Shown: positions 32,525 to 41,650, numbered from the stretch's first letter. The stretch: DNA of 64,000 bases from Acidimicrobilacustris europaeus (GCA_965194515.1 OZ239146.1:1116001-1180000), one strand, 5' to 3'. The notes: generated from the sequence alone by a model not told the origin. Numbers and translations: made by a program.

Positions 32525-34831
32525 ATGACTACCAACGAGGCCAACGGCACCTACCCGGGATTCCCAGGGAAAGTCGGAACAGTCTTTGCGACCTCAGAGT
32601 CGTGGTGGCCAGATCGGCCCAGCGCTCCAGAAGGTGCGCCCAATGTTGTCGTCATCCTTTGCGACGATCTCGGATACGCCGATACCGCTCCATACGGCAG
32701 CGAGATCGAAACGCCCAACATCGACCGTCTCGCAAGGGGCGGACTTCAGTACACCGATTTCCACTCAACGCCTATGTGTTCGCCCACTCGCGCAGCGCTT
32801 CTCACTGGAATGAATCCACATGCCGCAGGCGTCGGCACCGTGGCGCACTCCGATCCTGGGTTCCCGGGCTACGCCATGGAGCTTGCAGAAGATGTCATCA
32901 CTCTTCCTGAAACTCTGCGAGCGAACGGCTACGCCACCTACATGGTCGGCAAGTGGCATCTCGCAAAAGATTCTGATCAGTCCGATGCGGGTCCTCGTCA
33001 TTCGTGGCCCTGCCAGCGCGGCTTCGATCAGTTCTACGGATTCCTCGATGGCTTTACCAATTTGCATCAGCCCCACCGATTGGTTCGCGACAACACGCCG
33101 GTGGAAACCGATACCTACCCCGACGGCTATTACTTCACCGACGACATCACCGATGAAGCAATCGCCATGGTGCGCGCCGGCAAGGCTTCTGCACCAAAGC
33201 AACCCTTCTTCCTGTACATCGCTCACGGAGCCATCCACGCTCCGCTGCACGCGAAGGCCGCTGACATCACTGCGCAAGCAGGGAACTACAACGAAGGTTG
33301 GGATGAACTTCGCCTTCGACGTTTCGCGCGCCAAAGGGAGCTCAATGTCGTCGGCGAAGACATTGTGCTCGCGCCGCGAAATACGGAACTGAACAACGAT
33401 GTAGATCCCTGGGACGAATTGACTGACACCCAGAAGGCGCTCTACTCGCGCTACATGGAAGTCTTCGCCGCCATGGTCACAAACGTTGACGAAAACACTG
33501 GCCGTCTTCTCGATGCTCTCGACGACATGGGCGAGCTTGACAACACGATTGTCATTTTCACTTCCGACAATGGCGCTTCGCGAGAAGGCGAGATGGTTGG
33601 AACCAGCGCGTACATGGTGCACCTCACCGCTGGCGACGACATCGACACTGATTTTGAACGATTTGATCTCATCGGCGGCCCCCAAACATCACCGCATTAC
33701 CCGCGCGGATGGGCGATGGCTGGAAACACACCGTTCCGTCTGTACAAGATCAACACCCATGCAGGCGGCCATACGGTTCCATTCCTCTTCTCATGGAATG
33801 CCGGCCAACTCAACAGCGGTGAAATGCGTCGCCAGTACTCGCATGTCTCGGACATCTTCCCGACACTTCTCGAGCTCATTGGGATTAGCGCTCCAACAAC
33901 TCGCAACGGAACTGACGTAAAGCCCCGAACTGGCTCAAGCATGGCTCCGACATTGCGCGATGCAAGCGCTCCCCCGCAGCGCACAGAGGCGCTCTACGAA
34001 ATGATCGGACACCGAGGCTTTTACCGCGACGGTTGGGAAATTGTCACGCTGCATCAACCGTTCACACCATTCAGCGATAGCGAATGGGAGCTGTACAACC
34101 TCACGAACGACCGCACCGAACTTCATAACCTCGCTGAAAGTCATCCGGAAAAACTTGCTGAACTCGCCGCTGCATGGAATGACGCAGCGTGGGATGGGCA
34201 GGTCTTTCCGCTTGATGAAGGAACCGGCCTGAAGTACGTGCTTCGACCACCCGAAACCGAGATCGTCCAGCAGCCACTTTCGGTATGGCCGGGAACTCCA
34301 ACACTCGAGCGCTGGCGGTCTTTGCAACTCATCTGGCTGTCTTCATTTCAGTTCCAGGCTCCTATAACCGTCACGGAACAGTCGTTGGGAACGATCGCAG
34401 CGCATGGCGACCAAAGCGGCGGCTACGCGCTCTACCTGCTCGAAAATCGTCGACCCACGCTCGTCTTTAACGACGGTCGCGGCGGACTCACAACGCTGAC
34501 GGGTCCTTCGCTGGATGCCGGTGACCATCTTCTGGAGTGTTCCTTCGATGCAATCGGCGCCAACACCTGGAAGCTTTCGCTAGCGATCGACGGCGTCGTG
34601 GTGGACGAACATCCGGAAGTCCCGATGCTCTATGCAATGTCCCCATTTGAGGGAATCAGCGTCGGCCGCGATCCTCGTTCACCGGTGTGGTGGGAACGCT
34701 ACGAAACGCATGGTTCATTTCACTACAACAGCGCGCAAGGACCCGTTCGTTGGATTCCCGGTCCTAAGGCACCCGACCAACCAGAAGACGTTGTTGGGCT
34801 GTTACGCATGATCGGTGCAAAGTTCGAATAG
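32525..34831 (+). CDS. Arylsulfatase (formylglycine-dependent)
   Basis: A 768-residue sulfatase, the size of the mycobacterial AtsA group. The N-terminal metal site is V-V-I-L-C-D-D-L-G-Y. C85 in M-C-S-P-T-R-A-A-L-L-T-G is the C-x-P-x-R residue that must be converted to formylglycine. G-K-W-H-L-A, H-G-A-I-H-A-P-L-H and F-T-S-D-N-G-A-S complete the active site. The last 180 residues form a beta-rich C-terminal domain. No signal peptide is evident, so it may act in the cytoplasm. No formylglycine-generating enzyme gene is nearby. It probably releases sulfate from an organic sulfate ester in this catabolic region. Confidence 0.95.
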   Translation: MTTNEANGTYPGFPGKVGTVFATSESWWPDRPSAPEGAPNVVVILCDDLGYADTAPYGSEIETPNIDRLARGGLQYTDFHSTPMCSPTRAALLTGMNPHAAGVGTVAHSDPGFPGYAMELAEDVITLPETLRANGYATYMVGKWHLAKDSDQSDAGPRHSWPCQRGFDQFYGFLDGFTNLHQPHRLVRDNTPVETDTYPDGYYFTDDITDEAIAMVRAGKASAPKQPFFLYIAHGAIHAPLHAKAADITAQAGNYNEGWDELRLRRFARQRELNVVGEDIVLAPRNTELNNDVDPWDELTDTQKALYSRYMEVFAAMVTNVDENTGRLLDALDDMGELDNTIVIFTSDNGASREGEMVGTSAYMVHLTAGDDIDTDFERFDLIGGPQTSPHYPRGWAMAGNTPFRLYKINTHAGGHTVPFLFSWNAGQLNSGEMRRQYSHVSDIFPTLLELIGISAPTTRNGTDVKPRTGSSMAPTLRDASAPPQRTEALYEMIGHRGFYRDGWEIVTLHQPFTPFSDSEWELYNLTNDRTELHNLAESHPEKLAELAAAWNDAAWDGQVFPLDEGTGLKYVLRPPETEIVQQPLSVWPGTPTLERWRSLQLIWLSSFQFQAPITVTEQSLGTIAAHGDQSGGYALYLLENRRPTLVFNDGRGGLTTLTGPSLDAGDHLLECSFDAIGANTWKLSLAIDGVVVDEHPEVPMLYAMSPFEGISVGRDPRSPVWWERYETHGSFHYNSAQGPVRWIPGPKAPDQPEDVVGLLRMIGAKFE

Positions 34832-34847
34832 GTAGAGCGAAAGATTT

Positions 34848-36083
34848 CTAGGCCGGTGCCGCGATGCTGTCCCATTCGATCGGAACATGCGCAAAGCCAT
34901 CGATCAGATTCGAGTGGACTCGCGGGTAGTCGGCGGGATCGCCAACGAATCGCAAACCTTCGAACCGAGTGAGGATTTCCTCGAACATGATGCGGCCTTC
35001 GATTCGGGCCAAGTTCGCACCCAAGCAGAAATGCGGGCCACCAGCTCCGAACGCAACATGATCGTTCGGATTACGGCGCACATCGATTGAATCGGGATTT
35101 TCAAACGCTCGCTCATCACGATTGGCAGAGGCGTAGACCATAAGTACGCGCTCGCCCGCCTTGATCTTCTTCCCGCCGAGTTCGGTGTCGACGGTTGCAG
35201 TGCGAGTGAACTGAATGACCGGAGTGGAGAAACGGAGTAACTCCTCGATTGCGGTTGGGATCACGGAAAGCTCATTACGAACAATCTCGTATTGATCGCG
35301 ATTTTGCAGCAGAGCGAGCGTTCCCGTTGTGATCAAGTTTCGAGTTGTTTCGGAACCGGCGTTCTGCAGAAGCATGAAGAACAATTCGATCTGGAAAGCA
35401 GTGAGTTTCTCGCCCTCGACCTCGGCATGAAGCAGAACGCTCATCAGGTCGTCGCTGGGATTCTCGGCGCGCTCAGCGCACATGGCATCGGCGTACATGA
35501 ACATGTCTGTTGCCGCCTGTGCCCGCTCTTCCGGAGTCACTGATGCATCGAAACCAAAGGTTTTTTCGGTCCAGTCGAAAACTTGGGCGCGATCTTCCTC
35601 GGGTACACCGACCATGTCAGCAATCACGTGCAACGGAAGCCACAAAGCGAGGTCGTGGACGAGGTCAGCACTTGTTTGTCCAGCAAGACCATCGATGATG
35701 TCATTCGTTCGCGTGCGAAGCATGTCGCCCAACTCGGCAACTCGCTTCGGCGTGAATCCCTTATTGATGATCTTGCGCAACTTCATGTGATCAGGAGCAT
35801 CAAGACTGATCATCAGCTGATCGCTACCACCAGAGGCCGATTCATTAATGCCATCGTCGATGAACGGATCTGGGGCGTTGCGATAGGTCGACGCATCGCG
35901 CGAGACCTGCTGGACGTCTGCGTATCGAGTCACCACCCACAATTTCTCGCCCTGATAGGACGGGTGATCAAGACATGCCACAGGGTCGTTGTCACGAAGC
36001 CACCGGTAGTAGTCATAAGGAACGCCGTGTGTGTATGTGGCAGCGAGATGAAGAAGCGGTGCATCTACGAATGTGTCAGTCAT
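34848..36083 (-). CDS. Cytochrome P450, CYP125/CYP124-like group
   Basis: A 411-residue P450 with heme loop F-G-A-G-G-P-H-F-C-L-G (thiolate C353), I-helix A-G-S-E-T-T and E-x-x-R in I-E-E-L-L-R. The N-terminal H-G-V-P-Y-D-Y-Y-R-W-L-R-D-N-D-P-V and the P-Y-P-R-V-H-S-N-L-I-D-G-F end resemble mycobacterial sterol/isoprenoid omega-hydroxylases. This subgroup call is tentative. ATG 36083 has AGAGGAG upstream. It is convergent with the sulfatase, with 16 bp between, and downstream of the nitronate monooxygenase gene. Confidence 0.93.
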   Translation of the reverse strand: MTDTFVDAPLLHLAATYTHGVPYDYYRWLRDNDPVACLDHPSYQGEKLWVVTRYADVQQVSRDASTYRNAPDPFIDDGINESASGGSDQLMISLDAPDHMKLRKIINKGFTPKRVAELGDMLRTRTNDIIDGLAGQTSADLVHDLALWLPLHVIADMVGVPEEDRAQVFDWTEKTFGFDASVTPEERAQAATDMFMYADAMCAERAENPSDDLMSVLLHAEVEGEKLTAFQIELFFMLLQNAGSETTRNLITTGTLALLQNRDQYEIVRNELSVIPTAIEELLRFSTPVIQFTRTATVDTELGGKKIKAGERVLMVYASANRDERAFENPDSIDVRRNPNDHVAFGAGGPHFCLGANLARIEGRIMFEEILTRFEGLRFVGDPADYPRVHSNLIDGFAHVPIEWDSIAAPA

Positions 36084-36157
36084 AAGAACTCCTCTAGGGA
36101 ACTTGCAACCATTGTGTCAGTCACGACCCGACACGGGCCGTCGTTCAGCTTCGTTGG

Positions 36158-37279
36158 TCAGTCGCTCAGGATTGAGGCCATGCGTTCGGTGGTATCGATC
36201 CATTCCTCAACCATCTCACGAACGACATCTTTCGTCGGACGGACTTTGTTAAGGCGACCGACGATCTGACCAACCGGGAAGCCGATCAGCTCGCGAGTAC
36301 CGACCCGCTGGGTGCGACGACCGGCTTCTTGGTGAAGGATGCCTTGCAATGGCATAGGCAACGTTCCAGGTGAATCTTCTGCTTCCCATGCATCGGTCCA
36401 GGCCGTGCGCAACTGTCGGGCCGGCTTACCAGTCATTGCCTTTGAGCGAACGGTGTCTCGTGAGGTGGCCGCAAGCATGTTTTCGAGTGCAGCGGGATTG
36501 GTGTCGGCTTCGGACACGGTGAGCCACATCGATCCGGTCCACGCACCCTGGGCACCGAGAGCAATCGCAGCGGCCATCTGTCGGCCCGTGGCAATGCCGC
36601 CCGCTGCGAGCACAGGAATATCGGGCCCAACTGCGTCGACGACCTCGGGCACCAACACCATGGTCGAGATCTCGCCACAATGTCCGCCCGCTTCGGTGCC
36701 CTGGGCCACGATCACATCGACGCCTATGGCAACCTGACGTTCCGCATGCACCTTCGAGCCGGCCAAACCCCCAACGAGGATTCCGGCTTCGTGAGCCCGC
36801 TCAATGACATACAGCGGTGGCGGCCCGAGCGCGTTGACGATCATCTTCACGTTCGGGTGATTGAGACAAACCTCGATCTGGCTCGGACCCATTGCATCGA
36901 CATTCAGGCCAGCCGCAGCTACTTGGCCAACTTCCAATTCAGGCGGCAATTCGGGAACGTTGTAACGCGCCAGCAGACCGTCAACGAACTCTCGATGCTG
37001 ATCAGGAATCATGGCATCGAGGGATTCAAACGATGCGTCCTCTCCCCCGCCTTTACCGATGTAATTCACCGGCATGGCGAAGTCGACGCCATAGGGCTTG
37101 CCGTTGACATGTTCGTCAATCCAGTTGAGTTCGATTTCGAGTTGCTCAGGGCCGAACGCCAGAGCGCCGAGAACACCGAAACCACCGGCGTTCGTCACGG
37201 CAGCAACCACGTCTCGACAATGAGAGAAAGCAAAAATCGGAAACTCGACACCAAGACGCTTGGCTATTGGAGTGCTCAT
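36158..37279 (-). CDS. Nitronate monooxygenase family (2-nitropropane dioxygenase-like), FMN-dependent
   Basis: A 373-residue TIM-barrel flavoprotein. Diagnostic blocks are T-N-A-G-G-F-G-V-L-G-A, Q-G-T-E-A-G-G-H-C-G-E with the catalytic His, A-A-G-G-I-A-T-G near 230 binding FMN phosphate, and A-L-G-A-Q-G-A-W-T-G-S. Canonical enzymes detoxify alkyl nitronates; many actinobacterial homologues sit in lipid-degradation loci with other roles. ATG 37279 follows AAAGGGG. It is divergent from the alcohol dehydrogenase gene across a 204-bp intergenic region with a tandem 20-bp repeat. Confidence 0.92.
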   Translation of the reverse strand: MSTPIAKRLGVEFPIFAFSHCRDVVAAVTNAGGFGVLGALAFGPEQLEIELNWIDEHVNGKPYGVDFAMPVNYIGKGGGEDASFESLDAMIPDQHREFVDGLLARYNVPELPPELEVGQVAAAGLNVDAMGPSQIEVCLNHPNVKMIVNALGPPPLYVIERAHEAGILVGGLAGSKVHAERQVAIGVDVIVAQGTEAGGHCGEISTMVLVPEVVDAVGPDIPVLAAGGIATGRQMAAAIALGAQGAWTGSMWLTVSEADTNPAALENMLAATSRDTVRSKAMTGKPARQLRTAWTDAWEAEDSPGTLPMPLQGILHQEAGRRTQRVGTRELIGFPVGQIVGRLNKVRPTKDVVREMVEEWIDTTERMASILSD

Positions 37280-37304
37280 GGGTTCCCCTTTGGTTCATAA
37301 ATGG

Positions 37305-37344
37305 GACTCGCTGGTCACGGGCGAGACTCGCTGGTCACGTGCGA
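37305..37344. repeat. Two tandem 20-bp repeats in the divergent promoter region
   Basis: GACTCGCTGGTCACGGGCGA is followed directly by the same 20 bp with one change (G to T at position 16). The pair lies 25 bp upstream of the nitronate monooxygenase start and 140 bp upstream of the dehydrogenase start, so it could be a tandem operator. No regulator gene is adjacent. Confidence 0.6.
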
Positions 37345-37483
37345 CATAAGATTTACAACTCAAAAGATAATGTAGCACGAAGAGAGTGCTCGGACTGTGC
37401 CGACTGACGCGTCGGACTGACCGACGGCCTAGATTGCGAGGGCTGTGCCGCCAGGCCAGCCCTTCGCCCGACAAGGAGTTCCC

Positions 37484-38626
37484 ATGAGGACACGAGCCGC
37501 AGTCCTGTACGCCCCTCATACCGAGTACAAGATCGAAGAGATCGAACTCGATGAGCCGAAGGCCAACGAGGTCCTCGTGCGTTTTGTTGCGAGTGGCATG
37601 TGCCACTCCGACGAGCACATGGTCACCGGTGATATGGCGATGGACCCAGCGATCATCGAAATGCTCGGCTGGCAGCAGTACCCAATCATTCTCGGACACG
37701 AGGGTGGCGGCATCGTTGAGAAGGTCGGCCCCGGCGTCACCGAACTCAAGGCCGGCGACCACGTCGTTACCTCCTTCGTTCCTTCATGTGGACGTTGCCC
37801 CTCGTGTGCAAAGGGTCAGCAGAACCTTTGCGATAACGGTGCACACCTCCTTTCTGGTCGCCAGGAAGATGGAACCGCGCGTCACCACCTTCTCGATGGC
37901 ACCGACCTCGCGACCATGTGCTGTCTCGGCACATTCGCTGAGCACTCGGTGATGAACATCAATTCGCTTGTAAAGGTTGAAGAAGACCTTCCCCTCGACA
38001 AGGCCTGCCTCGTCGCTTGCGGCGTCACCACCGGTTGGGGTTCAGCTACCTACGCAGCCGAGGTTGCACCCGGCGACACTGTGGTTGTCATTGGTACCGG
38101 CGGTGTTGGCATGAACGCCGTTCAGGGCGCACATCTTGCGGGCGCTCGGTACGTCATCGCTCTCGATCCGGTCGAATTCAAGCGCGAACAGGCGCAGAAC
38201 TTCGGCGCAACGCACGTTGCGTCAGATGTTGCCGAAGCTCAAGCACTTCTCGGCGAACTGACATGGGGTCGCTTGGCCGACAAGGTCATCGTCACCGTCG
38301 GCGAAGGCAAGGGTGCCGACCTCGAGTCCTACATGGGCATGGTTGGCAAGGGTGGCCGCTTGGTTTTCACGGCCGTTGCCAACATGAACGAAAACGATGT
38401 GCAGCTCAACCTGTTCGCATTCGCAATGCAGCAGAAGCAACTTGTCGGAACCATTTTCGGCAGCGCAAACCCGCGTTATGACATTCCGAAGCTTCTCGGT
38501 CTTTACCGAAGCGGCCACCTGAAGCTCGACGAGCTCATCACTCGCACCTACACCCTTGATCAGATCAATGAGGGCTACCAGGACATGCGTGACGGCAAGA
38601 ACATCCGCGGCGTCATCATTTACTGA
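37484..38626 (+). CDS. NDMA-dependent-type zinc alcohol dehydrogenase
   Basis: A 380-residue medium-chain zinc alcohol dehydrogenase. The catalytic zinc ligands are in S-G-M-C-H-S-D-E-H and G-H-E-G-G-G. Structural zinc is held by C-G-R-C-P-S-C-A-K-G-Q-Q-N-L-C. The NAD loop is G-T-G-G-V-G-M-N-A. The sequence looks like the Rxyl_3153/AdhB-AdhD group, whose tightly bound NAD is not exchanged and which are linked to the cofactor mycofactocin. That link is inference from family knowledge; no mft gene is in the window. ATG 37484 has AAGGAG upstream. Confidence 0.93.
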   Translation: MRTRAAVLYAPHTEYKIEEIELDEPKANEVLVRFVASGMCHSDEHMVTGDMAMDPAIIEMLGWQQYPIILGHEGGGIVEKVGPGVTELKAGDHVVTSFVPSCGRCPSCAKGQQNLCDNGAHLLSGRQEDGTARHHLLDGTDLATMCCLGTFAEHSVMNINSLVKVEEDLPLDKACLVACGVTTGWGSATYAAEVAPGDTVVVIGTGGVGMNAVQGAHLAGARYVIALDPVEFKREQAQNFGATHVASDVAEAQALLGELTWGRLADKVIVTVGEGKGADLESYMGMVGKGGRLVFTAVANMNENDVQLNLFAFAMQQKQLVGTIFGSANPRYDIPKLLGLYRSGHLKLDELITRTYTLDQINEGYQDMRDGKNIRGVIIY

Positions 38627-38655
38627 TTCGCGCGTACAACTGGATTCATCCGCAT

Positions 38656-38696
38656 ACGGCGGGTTCGATTGGCTGAAAGGTCAGCGGACCCGCCGT
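38656..38696. terminator. Hairpin terminator between convergent genes
   Basis: A 12-bp imperfect stem (ACGGCGGGTTCG with CGGACCCGCCGT, one wobble) enclosing a 17-nt loop. It lies after the dehydrogenase gene and runs into the last codons of the convergent gene. No T run is visible, so its activity is uncertain. Confidence 0.45.
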
Positions 38697-39502
38697 TGCA
38701 GTGGTGCTGCATGACAACTGCAGTCGATCTGCTGGTCACAGGCCCCGGAGCGACCAATCGGCGCAAACCGGTCGGGGTAGGCGATGCCCGCTTCGACGCG
38801 GCCGAGAAACACACAGCCACATTCCGCGCACGCCCATCCTGTCTTTGCTATTTCGATGAGTTCGACACCACCGATACCGAAAGCAGCAGCAACGGACTCG
38901 ATCGACCTCGCCCAGCGACCCTTCGTATCGTCGGTCGTGTCGCGAACATCGGTGTCTTGCGAGGGAGAGATCTCCCCCGCCATCACCGCGCCGAGGGTTG
39001 CACAGGCAATGAGATCTTCGAGAGCCGTTGCATCGGCAGCGCCCGGGTGCTGACCCGAACGCGCGGTTGCGTCGAGGACCTGTAGAGAAGAGTGCACTCG
39101 AAGAACGAGGGCTCCTTGTGCAGGGGGACGTCGCGTGTGCCAGAGCCCACCCGCGAGCAAAAGATCAGCACGATGTTCAACAGAAGCCGCTAATGGTTCT
39201 GGCTGCACAAATCCGCCACTCAGAACAAAGGTATTCGTGACGGCCGTGATGACCATCCGCCGCCAGTGACTACCGATATCGGTGAGTCGCTCCGAGCGCA
39301 TCTGCTCGATCGACTGAGATGGTGCAAGGTGCTCGACAAGCAGCGCCTCGAGAATGATCCAGATCGATTCGACCGCGGTCTCAGGATCCTCTGACGGCAT
39401 GCCAAGTTGCGCAGCAATAAACGCCTGACGAAGAACTGTTTCTGCCCGCTCGCGATTCGCATCGCCATAGGTGAACATCTCCACCGACTCAGTCCCAGAC
39501 AC
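38681..39502 (-). CDS. Unknown protein with cysteine-rich C-terminus
   Basis: About 273 residues from GTG 39502 (or 265 from ATG 39478, which has GGTGGAG just upstream). The main body (about residues 10-205) is predicted helical. The C-terminus has W-A-C-A-E-C-G-C near 225 and G-A-C-D-Q-Q-I-D-C-S-C-H-A near 252, which together could form a zinc-ribbon-like site. No family was recognised. The helical N-terminus with R-E-R-A-E-T-V-L-R-Q-A-F recalls a regulator or sensor, but there is no clear DNA-binding motif. It converges on the dehydrogenase gene. Confidence 0.68.
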   Translation of the reverse strand: MSGTESVEMFTYGDANRERAETVLRQAFIAAQLGMPSEDPETAVESIWIILEALLVEHLAPSQSIEQMRSERLTDIGSHWRRMVITAVTNTFVLSGGFVQPEPLAASVEHRADLLLAGGLWHTRRPPAQGALVLRVHSSLQVLDATARSGQHPGAADATALEDLIACATLGAVMAGEISPSQDTDVRDTTDDTKGRWARSIESVAAAFGIGGVELIEIAKTGWACAECGCVFLGRVEAGIAYPDRFAPIGRSGACDQQIDCSCHAAPLQRRVR

Positions 39503-39604
39503 GTTAAGATTCTTACCTCGGCACGCCCGGTCGTGTGGACCCGAAGGTTGAATCTCTCGTCACGCGACGTCAATACCGGCGGCGCGCCGACCTAGTCTCA
39601 TTAT

Positions 39605-39847
39605 GTGGAGACGACCGTGACGACACTCGGACCAGTGGTTTCGACCACTTCAACGCTCATCGGCCCAAACGGGACTGCTCCCGGGCTCGCCTTCATTGAG
39701 CAGCAATCGAAACCACTCGAAGACTCAAGCGGCGAACGCGCCGCTGCACTGCCGTTGCTGGTCGCCGGCATCATTCTGCTCGTGATCTTCACCACGATCT
39801 TTGTGCGTGCTTGGCGCCGCAAGCAGCGCCGGGCCACAAAGCCCTGA
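39605..39847 (+). CDS. Small single-span membrane protein
   Basis: About 80 residues from GTG 39605. A Thr/Ser/Gly-rich exported N-terminus is followed by one hydrophobic helix at about residues 47-66 and a basic end (W-R-R-K-Q-R-R). The topology fits an N-out, C-in anchor. No family recognised and no clear ribosome-binding site, so confidence is moderate. It is convergent with the Bax-inhibitor-like gene, 6 bp away. Confidence 0.5.
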   Translation: METTVTTLGPVVSTTSTLIGPNGTAPGLAFIEQQSKPLEDSSGERAAALPLLVAGIILLVIFTTIFVRAWRRKQRRATKP

Positions 39848-39853
39848 CTCGAC

Positions 39854-40648
39854 TCAGCGTCGAAGCAGCGAAAGCAGGCGAAGAATCTCGAGGTAGAGCC
39901 ACACGATCGTGACCGTGACGCCAAGAGCGGCAAGCCACTCCATTCGGCGAGGTGTGGTTCCGGCCTCTACCGACTGCTCGATGAACGCGAAGTCAATCGC
40001 AAGGTTCATGGCTGCAACGATGCAGATGACCACGCTGATCCCGATACCAAGAGGTGTCGGACTATTCCAGAAGGTGATGTCGGCGCCAAAGATCGAAAAG
40101 ATCCACGAAGCGAGATACATCACCATGATGCCGCCTGTCGCGGCGACAGTGATGAGTACGAACTTCGGGGTGACCTTCACGATGCGGGTGACGTACAACA
40201 CGAACATCACCAGGACCACACTCAGAGTGGCAAGCACCGCTTGCACAACAATGCCGTCGTACATCTGGTTGTAATAGGCGGAAATAGCGCCGAGAAATGC
40301 GCCTTCGCAGAGCGCATACAGCGGTGCAGTAGCCGGGCCCCACTTCGGCTTGAAAATGGTGGCAAACGCGAACCCAATCGCAGCAAGCGCAGCGATGATT
40401 GTCCACCCAGGGAACGAAGTTGTGCTGACCACAACGGTCTGTCGCGTTGCAGCATCAAACACTTCTTGGGTGGTCTGATTCACCTGAGACCAGCCAACCC
40501 AGCCCATGACGCAGATGATCGCAAACATCACGCCAAGTGCCGACATGGTGCCGCCGTAGGTCATAGTGCGAGTGACCGGCGAAGTGCCATAGCCCTCAGC
40601 GATGACCTGCTCGAAGCGCTTGTCATTCAGAACGGGATTCGAAGCCAT
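39854..40648 (-). CDS. Bax inhibitor-1/YccA family membrane protein
   Basis: A 264-residue protein with seven predicted membrane helices. It matches the actinobacterial Bax-inhibitor-1-like type: N-terminal S-N-P-V-L-N-D-K-R-F, Y-A-L-C-E-G-A-F-L-G-A-I-S in the middle and D-F-A-F-I-E-Q-S-V-E-A-G plus M-E-W-L-A-A-L-G at the end, with the conserved acidic residues of the calcium-leak channel family. The start ATG 40648 has AAAGGAT upstream. Role in this host unknown. Confidence 0.9.
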   Translation of the reverse strand: MASNPVLNDKRFEQVIAEGYGTSPVTRTMTYGGTMSALGVMFAIICVMGWVGWSQVNQTTQEVFDAATRQTVVVSTTSFPGWTIIAALAAIGFAFATIFKPKWGPATAPLYALCEGAFLGAISAYYNQMYDGIVVQAVLATLSVVLVMFVLYVTRIVKVTPKFVLITVAATGGIMVMYLASWIFSIFGADITFWNSPTPLGIGISVVICIVAAMNLAIDFAFIEQSVEAGTTPRRMEWLAALGVTVTIVWLYLEILRLLSLLRR

Positions 40649-40721
40649 TGCAATCCTTTCAAAGACTTGAACCTCGACATTGTAGGAAGTCACAGCGCCC
40701 GATAGGCACCACCCCCCGACG

Positions 40722-41045
40722 TCAGTCCTTGATTGCGATTTCCAATCGGCCTTCGTTCTCGCGAATCTCGAAGGTGGTGATCGGACTCTTCTCATCGCGC
40801 CGACCAGCAGCCGATAGTTTTGAGCCAGTGCCTTCTTGATCAAACCGCCAGAAATGACTCAGACACACGATCTCTTCGCCGTCGACTGCACCTGCGGTTC
40901 CAAGGTGGGCCCATTGATGAGGACACCTCGCGTCACACGCGACCGTGTGCCCTGATGCTGTTCGCCAGACCACGACGTCGCCGCCTTCACGTTCGACCGT
41001 CACGATCTGACCCGCCTCAAGGTCTTCCGCGGCCATAACGTCCAT
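40722..41045 (-). CDS. Rieske [2Fe-2S] domain protein
   Basis: About 107 residues forming one Rieske domain. The cluster ligands are C-P-H in A-R-C-P-H-Q-W-A-H-L-G near residue 40 and C-L-S-H in I-V-C-L-S-H-F-W near 63, the expected C-x-H...C-x2-H. It is small enough to be a Rieske-type ferredoxin that delivers electrons to an oxygenase, or a nitrite-reductase-small-subunit-like protein. ATG 41045 is chosen, with GTG 41054 as alternative. Confidence 0.88.
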   Translation of the reverse strand: MDVMAAEDLEAGQIVTVEREGGDVVVWRTASGHTVACDARCPHQWAHLGTAGAVDGEEIVCLSHFWRFDQEGTGSKLSAAGRRDEKSPITTFEIRENEGRLEIAIKD

Positions 41046-41140
41046 CCATTGCACCGGTTCAGGGTACCCCTACGTCGAATTCGGGCGGAATCCTTGGCAA
41101 ACGGTCGAGCTCTGTGAATTCCCCGCCTAAAATTGCCTCC

Positions 41141-41650
41141 GTGGATTCTTTCAAGGACCTTGTCGATGGGAACAGCGCTTACGCGGCCAACTTCCCCAAT
41201 GCTTCGCTCTCGCCGATTCCGCAACAGCACCTTGCTGTCGTGACCTGCATGGATTGTCGAATTGATCCTCTTGCCATCTTCGGATTCGAAGCCGGCGATA
41301 TCCATGTCATGCGCAATGCGGGTGCTCGGATCACGCCAGACATGCTTCGTTCGCTCATCAAATCCGTGAACCAACTTGAAGTCGACCGCATCGCGATCGT
41401 GCACCACACCGACTGCGGTGCCGCCAAAATCGATCTTCCAGGGCTACGCGCCAAGGTGCTTGCCGCTACTGGCTCCGACCCTTCCGAGGTTGAATTCCAC
41501 CTCATCGGCGATCAGGCCGCTGCGCTCGACGCCGATATCGAAGCGGTGCGCACCTGCCCGTATCTCCCGGTGGGTACTGCAGTCGCTGGCTTTCTCTATG
41601 ACGTCGCAACGGGCATCGCGCATCCGCACGACTCAACGTTCGTCGGCTAA
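41141..41650 (+). CDS. Beta-class carbonic anhydrase
   Basis: A 169-residue zinc enzyme for CO2/bicarbonate interconversion. Zinc ligands are visible: the first Cys with its Asp-Arg pair in T-C-M-D-C-R-I-D, and His and Cys in H-H-T-D-C-G-A. R-N-A-G-A-R is the conserved loop. The start is probably GTG 41141; a GTG at 41114 would add nine residues. It is a single-gene unit between the Rieske and ftsX genes. Mycobacterial canA is next to cysD, but here the carbonic anhydrase is 30 kb away. Confidence 0.93.
   Translation: MDSFKDLVDGNSAYAANFPNASLSPIPQQHLAVVTCMDCRIDPLAIFGFEAGDIHVMRNAGARITPDMLRSLIKSVNQLEVDRIAIVHHTDCGAAKIDLPGLRAKVLAATGSDPSEVEFHLIGDQAAALDADIEAVRTCPYLPVGTAVAGFLYDVATGIAHPHDSTFVG

Noticed and set aside
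37305..37344. Possible start of a CRISPR array
   Set aside because: Two directly adjacent 20-bp copies with no spacers and no cas genes; an operator is more plausible. No other regular repeats were found in the window.
38681..39502. TetR-family regulator
   Set aside because: The helical N-terminus suggested it at first, but no helix-turn-helix pattern is present and the cysteine-rich end does not fit TetR.
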